49,207 bases of DNA from Caballeronia pedi (GCF_001544915.2 NZ_FCOE02000050.1:1-49207), one strand, 5' to 3'; positions 22,814 through 30,166 are shown, counted from the first letter of the stretch. Translations and numbers: made by a program. Notes: generated by a model not told the origin, from the letters alone.

Positions 22814-23905
22814 ATGACCACCACTGAAATCCAGCGCGCAAGCGCCGAACAGAACAACCCTTTCCAGCGCATGATGCAAGGCGTCGCAGGCGCGAACGTC
22901 GGCGCCGTTGCAATCGAGTCGGAGCGCGCGATTGCTGAAGCGCGCGGCCAGATGCAACTGGCGAAGATGTTCCCCCGCGATCTCAACGCGGCATACGCCG
23001 AACTGATGGACGCCTGCAAGTTGGCCGCCCTCGCGAATGTCGCGTTCTACTCGGTCCCGCAAGGCGGCAGCAAAGTCACCGGCCCGTCGATCCGCCTCGC
23101 CGAGGAGATCGCGCGCGTCTACGGCAACTTCGAATTCGGCCACCGCGAGCTGTCGCGCGTCGAGGCGACGCCCGATACCTTCGGCAAGTCGGAGATCGAG
23201 GTGTATGCGTGGGACAAGGAGAAGAACAACCGCTCGATCCGCCAAATCACAGTGCTTCACGTGCTCGACACGAAAGACGGCCCGCGACGCCTGCGCGATC
23301 AGAAGGACGTCGACAACAAGATTGCGAACGTCGCCAGCAAGCAAGCGCGCGGCCGGATCCTCGCGCTGATGCCGAAGTGGCTCGTCGAAGCCGCGCAAGA
23401 AGAATGCAAGAAGACCCTCGCGGGCGACAACAGCGAGCCGCTTTCGGTGCGCGTGCGCAAAATGACGCAGGCATTTGCCCAATTCGGCGTGACGACGGAT
23501 CACCTTGAGCGTTATCTCGGGAATAAGCTGGACGATGTGATGCTCGACCAACTGGTCGAACTCACTGGCGTCTTCAACGCGCTGCGCGAAGGTACGAAGC
23601 CTTCCGAATTCTTCGGCGAGACCGAGGACAAGAGCAACGCCGACGGCGCGGCCATCACCGCGATGGCACAGAACCAGCGCCCGAAACTCGCCGACGCGAC
23701 TTCCCAGCCGGCCGCCACACAGACCCGTGCGACGCGCTCGCGCGCCGCACCGCAGCCGAAGCAAGCCGAGTTGCCGGCCGATCCGCCTGCGCAGGAAACG
23801 AAGGCCGGGGAAACGCCTGCGGCCACCGAACAGCCCGCGCAGCAGGCGACCGAAAGCGCACCTCCCGCAGAGGCGAAGCAGGAGCAACCGGGCGACGTGT
23901 TCTAA
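22814..23905 (+). CDS. probable phage recombination (ssDNA annealing) protein
   Basis: 363 aa. The core AAYAELMDACKLAALANVAFYSVPQGGSKVTGPSIRLAEEIARVYGNFEFGHRELSRVEA and QKDVDNKIANVASKQARGRILALMPKWLVEAAQEECKKTL match a phage family (GG-KV-GPSIRLAE) that usually sits with RecE-like exonucleases and is treated as a recombinase or annealing protein. The last 110 residues are a low-complexity Ala/Pro/Gln/Glu tail, as in SSB-interacting proteins. The function is inferred from context more than from a catalytic motif. Confidence 0.65.
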   Translation: MTTTEIQRASAEQNNPFQRMMQGVAGANVGAVAIESERAIAEARGQMQLAKMFPRDLNAAYAELMDACKLAALANVAFYSVPQGGSKVTGPSIRLAEEIARVYGNFEFGHRELSRVEATPDTFGKSEIEVYAWDKEKNNRSIRQITVLHVLDTKDGPRRLRDQKDVDNKIANVASKQARGRILALMPKWLVEAAQEECKKTLAGDNSEPLSVRVRKMTQAFAQFGVTTDHLERYLGNKLDDVMLDQLVELTGVFNALREGTKPSEFFGETEDKSNADGAAITAMAQNQRPKLADATSQPAATQTRATRSRAAPQPKQAELPADPPAQETKAGETPAATEQPAQQATESAPPAEAKQEQPGDVF

Positions 23906-23963
23906 GCACGCGCGCGAGTGAGACCAAGGCGCCGGGCAACCGGCGCCTATTCGAGAACAAAAA

Positions 23964-25061
23964 ATGTCTTGGTCAGAACAGCAACAAGCCGCACTCAAAG
24001 CCGTATCGAAATGGGTCAAGGATCCGACGGCAAAGCAGATTTTCACCCTGTTCGGCTATGCCGGAACCGGCAAAACGACACTCGCCAAGGAGATCGCCGC
24101 ATCGATCCCCGGCGTGGTGCTTTTCGGTGCATTCACTGGGAAGGCATCACTTGTGCTGCGATCGAAGGGATGTACCGGCGCGAGCACGATTCACAGCATG
24201 ATTTACAAACCGCCCGAGGACGATGACGCCAATCCTACGTTCGTCCTGAACGAGGATAGCGACGTACGCACGGCCTCGCTCGTGATCATCGACGAATGCT
24301 CGATGGTTGATGAGGAACTTGGGCGCGACCTGATCAGCTTCGGCACGAAAATCCTCGTGCTGGGTGATCCTATGCAACTCCCGCCCATCAAGGGGCAAGG
24401 ATTTTTCAACACCCGCTCGCCCGATGTGATGCTCACGGAGATCCATCGTCAGGCAGCCGACAATCCGATCATCAGGATGTCGCTCGACGTGCGCGAAGGG
24501 CGCGGGCTCACAGCCGGCCAATACGGTGATAGCAAGGTGATCCGCCGCGATCAATTGGCGCAGGCAGACGTCCTCAACGCCGACCAGGTGCTTGTCGGTC
24601 GCAACCGCACGCGGCGCAACTATAATGCGCGCATCCGACAGTTGAAGGGCTTCGAAGGGATCTTCCCCCAAATCAACGATCGTCTGGTCTGCCTGAGAAA
24701 TAAAAAGGACAAGCAGCTCCTCAACGGCGGTATCTGGACGGTTAAAAACGTCAAGATGGACGCGAAATCTGTCGTTAATATGCATGTCGCATCAAACGAT
24801 GATCCGAGCGTGAAACTCCCTGTGGAAGTCGATGTGCCGGTTGAATTCTTCAAGGGAACTGAGGAATCACTCAATTGGCGCATCCGCCGAGAAATGGAAG
24901 AATTCGACTATGGCTACGCGCTGACCGTGCACAAGGCTCAGGGCTCACAGTGGGCGACCGTCATGCTGTTCGACGAGAGCAGCGCGTTTCCCGATACTCG
25001 CCGCAACCACCTCTACACCGCTTTGACGCGCGCAGCGGACCGCGTCACTGTCGTAATCTAG
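23964..25061 (+). CDS. SF1B helicase, RecD/Dda-like
   Basis: 365 aa, the size of T4 Dda rather than RecD. Walker A FGYAGTGKTTLAKEI (30-44), motif Ia GAFTGKASLVL, motif II VIIDECSMVDEEL, motif III LGDPMQLPPI, motif V/VI DYGYALTVHKAQGSQW and LYTALTRAADRVTVVI. Unwinds DNA 5' to 3' by family rule. Fits replication restart or recombination in this operon. Confidence 0.92.
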   Translation: MSWSEQQQAALKAVSKWVKDPTAKQIFTLFGYAGTGKTTLAKEIAASIPGVVLFGAFTGKASLVLRSKGCTGASTIHSMIYKPPEDDDANPTFVLNEDSDVRTASLVIIDECSMVDEELGRDLISFGTKILVLGDPMQLPPIKGQGFFNTRSPDVMLTEIHRQAADNPIIRMSLDVREGRGLTAGQYGDSKVIRRDQLAQADVLNADQVLVGRNRTRRNYNARIRQLKGFEGIFPQINDRLVCLRNKKDKQLLNGGIWTVKNVKMDAKSVVNMHVASNDDPSVKLPVEVDVPVEFFKGTEESLNWRIRREMEEFDYGYALTVHKAQGSQWATVMLFDESSAFPDTRRNHLYTALTRAADRVTVVI

Positions 25062-25081
25062 TCCGCCGGGGACCAAAAATA

Positions 25082-25528
25082 ATGAAGTTTGTTTCAGACC
25101 AAAAGGTTTTCATGCTCGCTTGCGGGCAATCCGTCGATCGACCCAACAAGGAACAGACGGAGCTCTACCTCCGCTTGATGCTAGAGGAAGTCGGCGAAAC
25201 GCTTGTCGCGGCAAATCCGAGCCGCGCAGCAGAAATTCGAACCGCGATCAATTTGCTCGCTGATTTGGCGACGCTCTCCTCCCAAACCAACCGCGTCGAG
25301 CTTTTCGATGGCCTGCTCGACGTCATCGTGACGGCCACCGGTGCCGGGATCTCAGCCGCACTGCCGCTCGCAGAAGGATGGAAGGAAGTGTTCAGATCGA
25401 ACATGGCGAAAGTCGATCCGGAAACGGGCGCCGTCCGACGTCGCGATGATGGAAAGGTGTTGAAGCCAGAAGGCTGGACGCCGCCCAATCTAGCGGCGAT
25501 CCTCGAGCAAGCCTACGAACACGCGTAA
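25082..25528 (+). CDS. MazG/PRA-PH-like NTP pyrophosphohydrolase
   Basis: 148 aa from the ATG with GGGGA Shine-Dalgarno; the frame is open further upstream. LYLRLMLEEVGETLVAA gives the EExxE-type helix and GLLDVIVTATGAGIS gives the second metal-binding helix (D). The C-terminal VFRSNMAKVDPETGAVRRRDDGKVLKPEGWTPPNL is the standard ending of phage all-alpha NTP pyrophosphohydrolases. It may lower dNTP analogues or (p)ppGpp-type signals. Confidence 0.85.
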   Translation: MKFVSDQKVFMLACGQSVDRPNKEQTELYLRLMLEEVGETLVAANPSRAAEIRTAINLLADLATLSSQTNRVELFDGLLDVIVTATGAGISAALPLAEGWKEVFRSNMAKVDPETGAVRRRDDGKVLKPEGWTPPNLAAILEQAYEHA

Positions 25529-25543
25529 GGCACCTCACAAAAA

Positions 25544-25622
25544 AGCTGGTCTCGCACACACAACTTAATCAAATTTGATTAATATACGGTTCATCAAATA
25601 ACAACCGTGTGCGAGACCAGCT
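25544..25622. repeat. 16-bp inverted repeat enclosing an operator before the integrase
   Basis: AGCTGGTCTCGCACAC (25544-25559) and its exact complement (25607-25622) flank 47 bases that include operator 9. The right arm ends at the base before the integrase ATG. Each side is bounded by a mismatch, so the stem is exactly 16 bp. It could form a hairpin in mRNA, cover the ribosome site, or serve as paired protein-binding sites. Confidence 0.85.
25565..25582. promoter_or_regulatory. operator palindrome 9, perfect TTAATCAAATTTGATTAA
   Basis: Second perfect copy, centred near the left part of the loop of the 16-bp inverted repeat and followed by TATACG, a possible -10. Implies that integrase expression is part of the operator regulon. 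Confidence 0.75.
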
Positions 25623-26813
25623 ATGCCGAAACTCACGAAAAAAATCGTCGACGACGCCAAGCCAGCAGAGAAAGACGCCTGGCTTTGGGACACAGATCTC
25701 CCCGGGTTTGGAATCCGAATCCAGCCCAGCGGCCGAAAGACCTACGTTACGCGCTACCGCGCCGCGAACGGCACCCAGCGCAAAACCACCGTCGCACGCT
25801 GCAGCGACGTCACCGCCGACAAGGCTCGCGATCTCGCGCGCAAGGTGTTCGCGGCCGTTGCCGAAGGCAAGGATCCCGCCGCTGAAAAGCACGCGCAAAA
25901 GGTCGCACCCACGATGCTCGATCTGCGCGATCGCTACATGCGCGAGCATGCGAAACCGTTCAAAAAATCGGGCAGCGTTACAAACGACGAAACAATCTGG
26001 CGCCTGCACGTCATGCCGTTCTTCGGCGACAAGAAGCGCGTCGACTCGATCACGCGCGCCGATATCCTCGCGATGCACGGCTCGCTCGTCGACAAGCCGG
26101 CTACAGCGAACGCGTGCATCGCACTGCTCAGCAAGGCTTTCAATCTCGCTGAATTGTGGGCATGGCGGACGTCCGGCAACCCTTGCCGCCACGTGAAGAA
26201 ATTCAAGATTCGCGAGCGCGAAACGATCCTCGCGCCTGACCAGATCGGCGCGCTGCACTCCGCGCTGACGGACATGGTCGACGAGGACGATATCCCGCAA
26301 GCGATGGCGGACCTCGTGCGCCTATTGCTGATCACTGGATGCCGCCTCAACGAAGTCATGAGCGCGCGCCGCGAATGGATCGATCGCGATCGTCGTCTTC
26401 TCCTCCTGCCGGACAGCAAAGTTGGACAGCGACGCATCGCGCTTCCGACCGCCGCGATGGAGATCATTGAGCGGATCCTCGACGACGAAAGCGGCAGCGA
26501 CTGGCTCATCCCGGGCCGCGCGGCCGGCGAGCACCTGAAGCACCCGCACGCCATGTTCAAGCGCATCAAGGCGCGCGCAAAGCTTCCCGCCGATCTGCGG
26601 CCGCACGATCTGCGCCACACCGCAGGATCTCTCGCGCATATGGCTGGCTTGAGCCAAAAGCAGGTCGCGACGATGCTCGGACACCGCCAACTCGCCACGA
26701 CGGAGCGCTATTTGCACGGCTTTGCATCAGATCACGCGCGCGCGGTCGAGACTGTCGGCAACGTGATCTCCGCGAACTTCCGCCGCGAAGTTGCTGCGCA
26801 AGCAGCAGCATGA
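25623..26813 (+). CDS. int: tyrosine integrase
   Basis: 396 aa, typical of P4/CP4-type integrases with an N-terminal arm-binding domain (MPKLTKKIVDDAKPAEKDAWLWDTDLPGFGIRI), a SAM-like core-binding domain, and a catalytic domain: R in LITGCRLNEVM, K in LLPDSKVGQRRIALP, HxLR-type LRPHDLRHTAGS, GH in TMLGHRQLATTERYLHGF with the nucleophile Tyr in RYLH. No host attachment site is visible in the window. The inverted repeat abutting the start is unusual. Confidence 0.96.
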   Translation: MPKLTKKIVDDAKPAEKDAWLWDTDLPGFGIRIQPSGRKTYVTRYRAANGTQRKTTVARCSDVTADKARDLARKVFAAVAEGKDPAAEKHAQKVAPTMLDLRDRYMREHAKPFKKSGSVTNDETIWRLHVMPFFGDKKRVDSITRADILAMHGSLVDKPATANACIALLSKAFNLAELWAWRTSGNPCRHVKKFKIRERETILAPDQIGALHSALTDMVDEDDIPQAMADLVRLLLITGCRLNEVMSARREWIDRDRRLLLLPDSKVGQRRIALPTAAMEIIERILDDESGSDWLIPGRAAGEHLKHPHAMFKRIKARAKLPADLRPHDLRHTAGSLAHMAGLSQKQVATMLGHRQLATTERYLHGFASDHARAVETVGNVISANFRREVAAQAAA

Positions 26814-26818
26814 GGACT

Positions 26819-26841
26819 GCCCGGGAAGCCGGGCTTTTCTT
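26819..26841 (+). terminator. rho-independent terminator after integrase
   Basis: GCCCGG-GAAG-CCGGGC then TTTTCTT, six bases past the integrase stop. Confidence 0.85.
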
Positions 26842-26890
26842 GACCAACAATATTCGCACGAACGAATAACTTAGCCACGAGGATGACCAC

Positions 26891-27073
26891 ATGAAAACGA
26901 TACCCTCCGCCACACCCCGCATGTCACACATGTTCGACGCCGTCCGCGCCATGTATGTGATCGGCACCTCCGATGAACTCCTCGAGCTGCGCGAGCGTAA
27001 CGAACAGCGCCTCGCGATCGCCCGATCGCAGCCGCGCGGCCAACAGGTATTTCGCCCGGCCCTGAATGCATAA
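26891..27073 (+). CDS. small hypothetical protein, 60 aa
   Basis: MKTIPSATPRMSHMFDAVRAMYVIGTSDELLELRERNEQRLAIARSQPRGQQVFRPALNA; predicted helix-loop-helix with charged C-terminal helix. Has its own GAGG Shine-Dalgarno, and TTCGCACGAACGAATAAC just upstream resembles the inverted form of the small-gene promoter box. Isolated between two terminators. Function unknown. Confidence 0.55.
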   Translation: MKTIPSATPRMSHMFDAVRAMYVIGTSDELLELRERNEQRLAIARSQPRGQQVFRPALNA

Positions 27074-27074
27074 A

Positions 27075-27090
27075 GGGCGCCGAAGCGCCC
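27075..27090 (-). terminator. terminator ending the lysis operon
   Basis: Minus strand GGGCGC-TTCG-GCGCCC then TTTAT: UUCG tetraloop hairpin. Placed 25 bases past the i-spanin stop. Confidence 0.7.
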
Positions 27091-27105
27091 CTCTGTCTCG
27101 ACACA

Positions 27106-27130
27106 GCCCGCACTCACTGCGGGCTTTTCT
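27106..27130 (+). terminator. terminator for the plus-strand small gene
   Basis: GCCCGCA-CTCAC-TGCGGGC then TTTTCT. It overlaps the last codons of the minus-strand spanin gene, so the two convergent operons share a compact terminator pair. Confidence 0.75.
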
Positions 27131-27725
27131 GTTCCGTCGGATTCTGTTCGTGCCAGTCGATCAGCGCGTTCAGTTCGTTCCGGCAAGCAGCATACTTTCC
27201 GCCGTTGACGATTGCGTTGGAGAGGACGTCGGCGGAGTCAATGCCGGCCCGAGCAACGTTGGGGTCTCCGGCCGAACCAGCAGCGACGCCGGCGGGGACG
27301 GGCACTGCATGTTCGACGGAAGGGTCGAGGGCGTTGTTCCACACGCCGACAAAGCCGACAGTGTAGACAGCAGGAGGAATAGCCTGGAGAGTTTCACCGA
27401 ATTGCTCCGCATAAGACTTGGTTACGACCGGAACGCGCTGAATCTGCGTAACGGTCACGGTTTGAACTTGTTGCTGCGCGTGCGCCAGCGTTGCAGACAG
27501 CTTGCTGCCGATGTCTGTCGCGGCATCAAGCTTCGACTGCCAGGCGTCGTCCGCCTTCTTCTGCGCCTGCGCGTAAGCGAGCTCGTCGCGCGCGCCGCGC
27601 GCTGCATCGCCCTTGTAGTAGCCGAGTGCGCCGGCACCACCGATAGCGAGCACCACTGCGAGAATTGCCCACGGCAGGATAGATCCGCCGCCGGCCACCT
27701 TTTCAACGTCCTCGATAACGCTCAT
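27114..27725 (-). CDS. i-spanin (Rz-like)
   Basis: 203 aa, GGAGG Shine-Dalgarno. A single transmembrane helix near the N terminus (about residues 16-36, LPWAILAVVLAIGGAGALGYYKG) is followed by a periplasmic coiled coil (ELAYAQAQKKADDAWQSKLDAATDIGSKLSATLAHAQQQVQ). This is type-II inner-membrane spanin topology. A lipoprotein gene lies entirely inside it in another frame. Together they fuse inner and outer membranes at the end of lysis. Confidence 0.85.
   Translation of the reverse strand: MSVIEDVEKVAGGGSILPWAILAVVLAIGGAGALGYYKGDAARGARDELAYAQAQKKADDAWQSKLDAATDIGSKLSATLAHAQQQVQTVTVTQIQRVPVVTKSYAEQFGETLQAIPPAVYTVGFVGVWNNALDPSVEHAVPVPAGVAAGSAGDPNVARAGIDSADVLSNAIVNGGKYAACRNELNALIDWHEQNPTEQKSPQ
27170..27412 (-). 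CDS. o-spanin (Rz1-like lipoprotein), nested in the i-spanin gene
   Basis: 80 aa, ATG start. Signal MRSNSVKLSRLFLLLSTLSALSAC with lipobox LSAC (Cys24), then a Pro/Ser/Thr-rich mature part (TPSTLPSNMQCPSPPASLLVRPETPTLLGPALTPP), typical for Rz1. It is fully embedded, +1 relative, in the i-spanin gene, an arrangement known from lambda Rz/Rz1. Confidence 0.9.
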   Translation of the reverse strand: MRSNSVKLSRLFLLLSTLSALSACGTTPSTLPSNMQCPSPPASLLVRPETPTLLGPALTPPTSSPTQSSTAESMLLAGTN

Positions 27726-27734
27726 CGCGCCTCC

Positions 27735-27989
27735 TTAGGTATCGGTCCTGGCCTTCAGCGCGACACCGCCGGCGAGAACGCCCATCCCGGTCATCATGGC
27801 GCCGAAGCCGACGCCGAATTCGGTGAACTGGAAATGCCCATTCACCACCGTCGTATAGATGGCGCACCCGAGAAACGTCGGGATACCACCAAGCGTCAGC
27901 GCACATCCGCCCACACGGAACGGGCAATAGCTTGTGCCGTTGTTTTCCGTCAGGCAGTCATGCACGAGCTTCTTGATCGAATCAAACAC
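27735..27989 (-). CDS. two-TM lysis-cassette protein, holin candidate
   Basis: 84 aa from a GTG one base after the endolysin stop. FDSIKKLVHDCLTENNGTSYCPFR then TM1 (about 29-49, GCALTLGGIPTFLGCAIYTTVV) and TM2 (about 58-78, FGVGFGAMMTGMGVLAGGVAL), basic tail. Two TMs and small size suit a class II holin; the cassette order (TM-coil protein, endolysin, this gene, spanins) agrees. Confidence 0.7.
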   Translation of the reverse strand: MFDSIKKLVHDCLTENNGTSYCPFRVGGCALTLGGIPTFLGCAIYTTVVNGHFQFTEFGVGFGAMMTGMGVLAGGVALKARTDT

Positions 27990-27990
27990 C

Positions 27991-28650
27991 TCACACCCCC
28001 AGTGCTTTACAGGCTGCCGCGTAGAGCGCCTGGCGACGATCCCAGCCGTTCGGCATCGCCGCGCTTTTCGCATTGCCGATATTCACCGCGCGACTCACGC
28101 CGAGGAAGTTGCGCGCGTCCGCCAGCGCATTGAGCTTGTTCTCCGACCAGAACCATCCAGCCGCCATCGCGCCGTTCGCCGGCTGCTCGAGCAGTTCCGG
28201 ATGGCTGATCAGATCCAGATCGATCGCGAGCCCGCACGCCACATAGTTATCCTTGCCGGTATGCTGGATCGGCCCGCGCCCGCGATAATTCCAGCCGTCT
28301 CCGCTCGACTCGTCGCCATTCCCCATGCGATTCGCATAGACGTTATTGGCGATCGCCTGCGGATTGCGATTGAGACGCTGTGCGAGTGCGTTCGGCGGTC
28401 CGCCGCGCTTGCCGGTCGACGAGTAACGCTCCCACGTGTTCGCGAGACCTTGCGCGCCGTAGTTCAGGTTCTCGATGAGCGCCGTAAGACCCTCACTCTC
28501 AATACCAAGAGTCGGCAGGAACGCAGCGATGCGCAGCGGAGAATTGATCTCGAATTTGTCGCAGGCGAGTTGCAGCGGAGTAAGCCACGCGGCCGCAACC
28601 GGCACCGATGTGCCGCAGCTTCTCCAGATGATGTCGGCGGTCAGGTTCAC
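27991..28650 (-). CDS. endolysin, glycoside hydrolase family 19
   Basis: 219 aa, GTG start overlapping the previous stop. RIAAFLPTLGIESEGLTALIENLNYGAQGLANTWERYSS has the GH19 acid (Glu51 of IES) and second Glu60 in ENLNY; GWNYRGRGPIQHTGKDNY and GAMAAGWFWSENKLNALAD are the remaining family blocks. The usual His before the first Glu is Ile here. No signal or SAR domain, so export depends on a holin. Cleaves the glycan strands of peptidoglycan. Confidence 0.92.
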   Translation of the reverse strand: MNLTADIIWRSCGTSVPVAAAWLTPLQLACDKFEINSPLRIAAFLPTLGIESEGLTALIENLNYGAQGLANTWERYSSTGKRGGPPNALAQRLNRNPQAIANNVYANRMGNGDESSGDGWNYRGRGPIQHTGKDNYVACGLAIDLDLISHPELLEQPANGAMAAGWFWSENKLNALADARNFLGVSRAVNIGNAKSAAMPNGWDRRQALYAAACKALGV

Positions 28651-29003
28651 GACTTGTCCACCTTATCGTCGAGTCGACGATGCAGACTGTCGAGTTTCCC
28701 GGAGAACATCGTGTTCATGTCGCGGATGTTCGTCGTCAGCGACTCAATCGCGCGATTCAAACCGTCGATGGCTTGAGAAAGAGCACCCTGCGTAACGAAG
28801 CGCTGCTCCGCATAGAGCTTGTAGTCACCGAACTCGCTTTTAAGCGAGTCGTGCTTCTTGTCAGCCTCCGCCGCCACGTCGGCCGCAGCTTTCTTCGCCT
28901 CGCGCGCTTCGTCACGAACGCTCTGGTACAGAAACCACAGCACGACGGCTGCGCCGGTTATCACCAAACTCACAATGGCGACGATGACTTGTGTCCAGTC
29001 CAT
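28647..29003 (-). CDS. lysis-cassette membrane/coiled-coil protein, 118 aa
   Basis: ATG at 29003 with GGGGAAG Shine-Dalgarno is preferred; an upstream in-frame ATG lies inside promoter element D. MDWTQVIVAIVSLVITGAAVVLWFLYQSVRD is a TM helix, then a coiled coil (EAREAKKAAADVAAEADKKHDSLKSEFGDYKLYAEQRF) and a second helical part. It may be a holin or an antiholin-like regulator; not certain. Confidence 0.75.
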   Translation of the reverse strand: MDWTQVIVAIVSLVITGAAVVLWFLYQSVRDEAREAKKAAADVAAEADKKHDSLKSEFGDYKLYAEQRFVTQGALSQAIDGLNRAIESLTTNIRDMNTMFSGKLDSLHRRLDDKVDKS

Positions 29004-29070
29004 CAGCTTCCCCGTTCGCATGCGGCGCCACACCACGCAGCCCCTCGACATCACGAAACGCTTTGGACTG

Positions 29071-29086
29071 ATTTTCATGTCACGAC
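29071..29086 (-). promoter_or_regulatory. late-type promoter element D (lysis)
   Basis: GTCGTGACA then TGAAAAT (fits NNANNNT; GAAAAT hexamer) on the minus strand. It lies immediately after the terminator of the tail-fibre operon and 68 bases before the first lysis gene's ATG, so it must start the lysis transcript. Confidence 0.75.
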
Positions 29087-29093
29087 AGTCATG

Positions 29094-29114
29094 AAAAAGC
29101 CGCCCGGAGGCGGC
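29094..29114 (-). terminator. terminator of the tail-fibre operon
   Basis: Minus strand GCCGCC-TCCG-GGCGGC then TTTTT. Twelve bases past the last structural gene stop; promoter D follows at once. Confidence 0.9.
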
Positions 29115-29126
29115 TCATAGAACACA

Positions 29127-29618
29127 TCATGCAACGGGTAGAGACCCATCCGAGTCGACACGCTCTCGAAGCATCGAAGCGGCACCGAGAAGCAACTGAT
29201 ACGCCGAGTTCGGATCCTGCCGCCATGCCTCTCCGAACCCGAGCGACGTGAGCAAAGCCTCGTCGCAGAAGTAGTAGCGCGAAAAACCCTTGATCGGACG
29301 CCAGAAGAAGCCGAACAGAGCCAGCACATCGTACGGAGCCCCTTTGTTCGATTCGAACCAGGCGACGGCCGACGCTTCCTGAGCCGCACTGAGCGGCAGA
29401 TCGAGAATGTCCCAATCGGCAGAATCGAGCGCAATCTTGGCCTGACGAACACCCTTATCGAGGAACGTCGAGGACCAGCACGTCGACAGGCCGTCCGCAT
29501 CAGGCTCGCCTACGACAAGCTCGCAATGCGAGTAAGGCCCGACCATCCACAGCTTTGTGAGACGCCCCATGATCCCCTTCCAGCCGGGATGCGTGCCCTT
29601 GAAGAACGCCGCCTTCAT
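29127..29618 (-). CDS. papain-like (YiiX/NlpC-type) hydrolase, 163 aa
   Basis: ATG at 29618 overlaps the previous TGA. GTHPGWKGIMGRLTKLWMVGPYSHCELVVGEPD has the conserved YSH-E strand, and GAPYDVLALFGFFWRPIKGFSRYYFCDEALLTSLGF has the Cys-containing CDEAL helix. The order His before Cys is that of circularly permuted papain-fold proteins. It could cut peptidoglycan or lipid at infection. Last gene of the tail-fibre operon. Confidence 0.65.
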   Translation of the reverse strand: MKAAFFKGTHPGWKGIMGRLTKLWMVGPYSHCELVVGEPDADGLSTCWSSTFLDKGVRQAKIALDSADWDILDLPLSAAQEASAVAWFESNKGAPYDVLALFGFFWRPIKGFSRYYFCDEALLTSLGFGEAWRQDPNSAYQLLLGAASMLRERVDSDGSLPVA

Positions 29619-30166
29619 GCCGGCCACCCGGTCGACCAGTCGTATGCATTGACCGCGTCTGCGCTCGTCTTCGCATCGACCGCGTCCTGATGCTGCGCAG
29701 ATGCGCCGAACGCCGCGCCCTCGCGCACCATGATCGCGGTTTTCAATTGCACGAACAGATCGAATGTCATGGTCATGTACGAGTTGTCCGCCGTGCGCCA
29801 GTACGTCGCGTAGGCTGGAAGCGAGCCCGCGTCAACCACGTTCATGATCTGAATCTTGCTCGCGATATCGGTCTGAAACGACTTCCCGTTGAACGGCGTG
29901 AGCAGCAGGAGATCATCGCGATGGTCGCGGATCTGCGCTTTCACAGACGCTTTCGCGGTCGCGAGCATCAAAGTCGGATCGACCGGCGGCGCATCAGCAA
30001 GCACGCCATTGCTGACGATTTTGGAGCCTTGATTGTCACTGCAAAACTGCCACTCCGCGTCTGTGAGATCGATGACCGCCACGCCTTCCGGCGCAGGGCT
30101 GTCCATCGTGTCATAGAAGGCGAAGATTGCGCCCGATTCGTTAAATGCCGCTTGCTTTTGGCCCAT
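29615..30166 (-). CDS. tail-fibre assembly/accessory protein (DUF4376-like)
   Basis: 183 aa. N-terminal half has beta repeats (NESGAIFAFYDTMDSPAPEGVAVIDLTDAEW); the C-terminal half (IRDHRDDLLLLTPFNGKSFQTDIASKIQIMNVVDAG..WRTADNSYMTMTF) matches DUF4376-type fibre chaperones, with a GK-FQ.D..S..I core. It follows the tail fibre by 3 bases. Probably helps the fibre tip fold or form. Confidence 0.8.
   Translation of the reverse strand: MGQKQAAFNESGAIFAFYDTMDSPAPEGVAVIDLTDAEWQFCSDNQGSKIVSNGVLADAPPVDPTLMLATAKASVKAQIRDHRDDLLLLTPFNGKSFQTDIASKIQIMNVVDAGSLPAYATYWRTADNSYMTMTFDLFVQLKTAIMVREGAAFGASAQHQDAVDAKTSADAVNAYDWSTGWPA

Noticed and set aside
22796..24046. 416-codon minus-strand open frame
   Set aside because: Shadow of the annealing-protein gene; Arg/Leu/His-rich with no motif.
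12010..25528. Possible 2-aminoadenine (Z) genome suggested by the dATP/dGTP hydrolase-like and MazG-like genes
   Set aside because: No PurZ-like adenylosuccinate synthetase or DatZ-type HD enzyme is present in the window; the remaining evidence is too weak.
26843..26890. attP core next to integrase
   Set aside because: An ATTCG/CGAAT small inverted repeat is present, but without host or attL/attR sequence nothing supports an attachment core.
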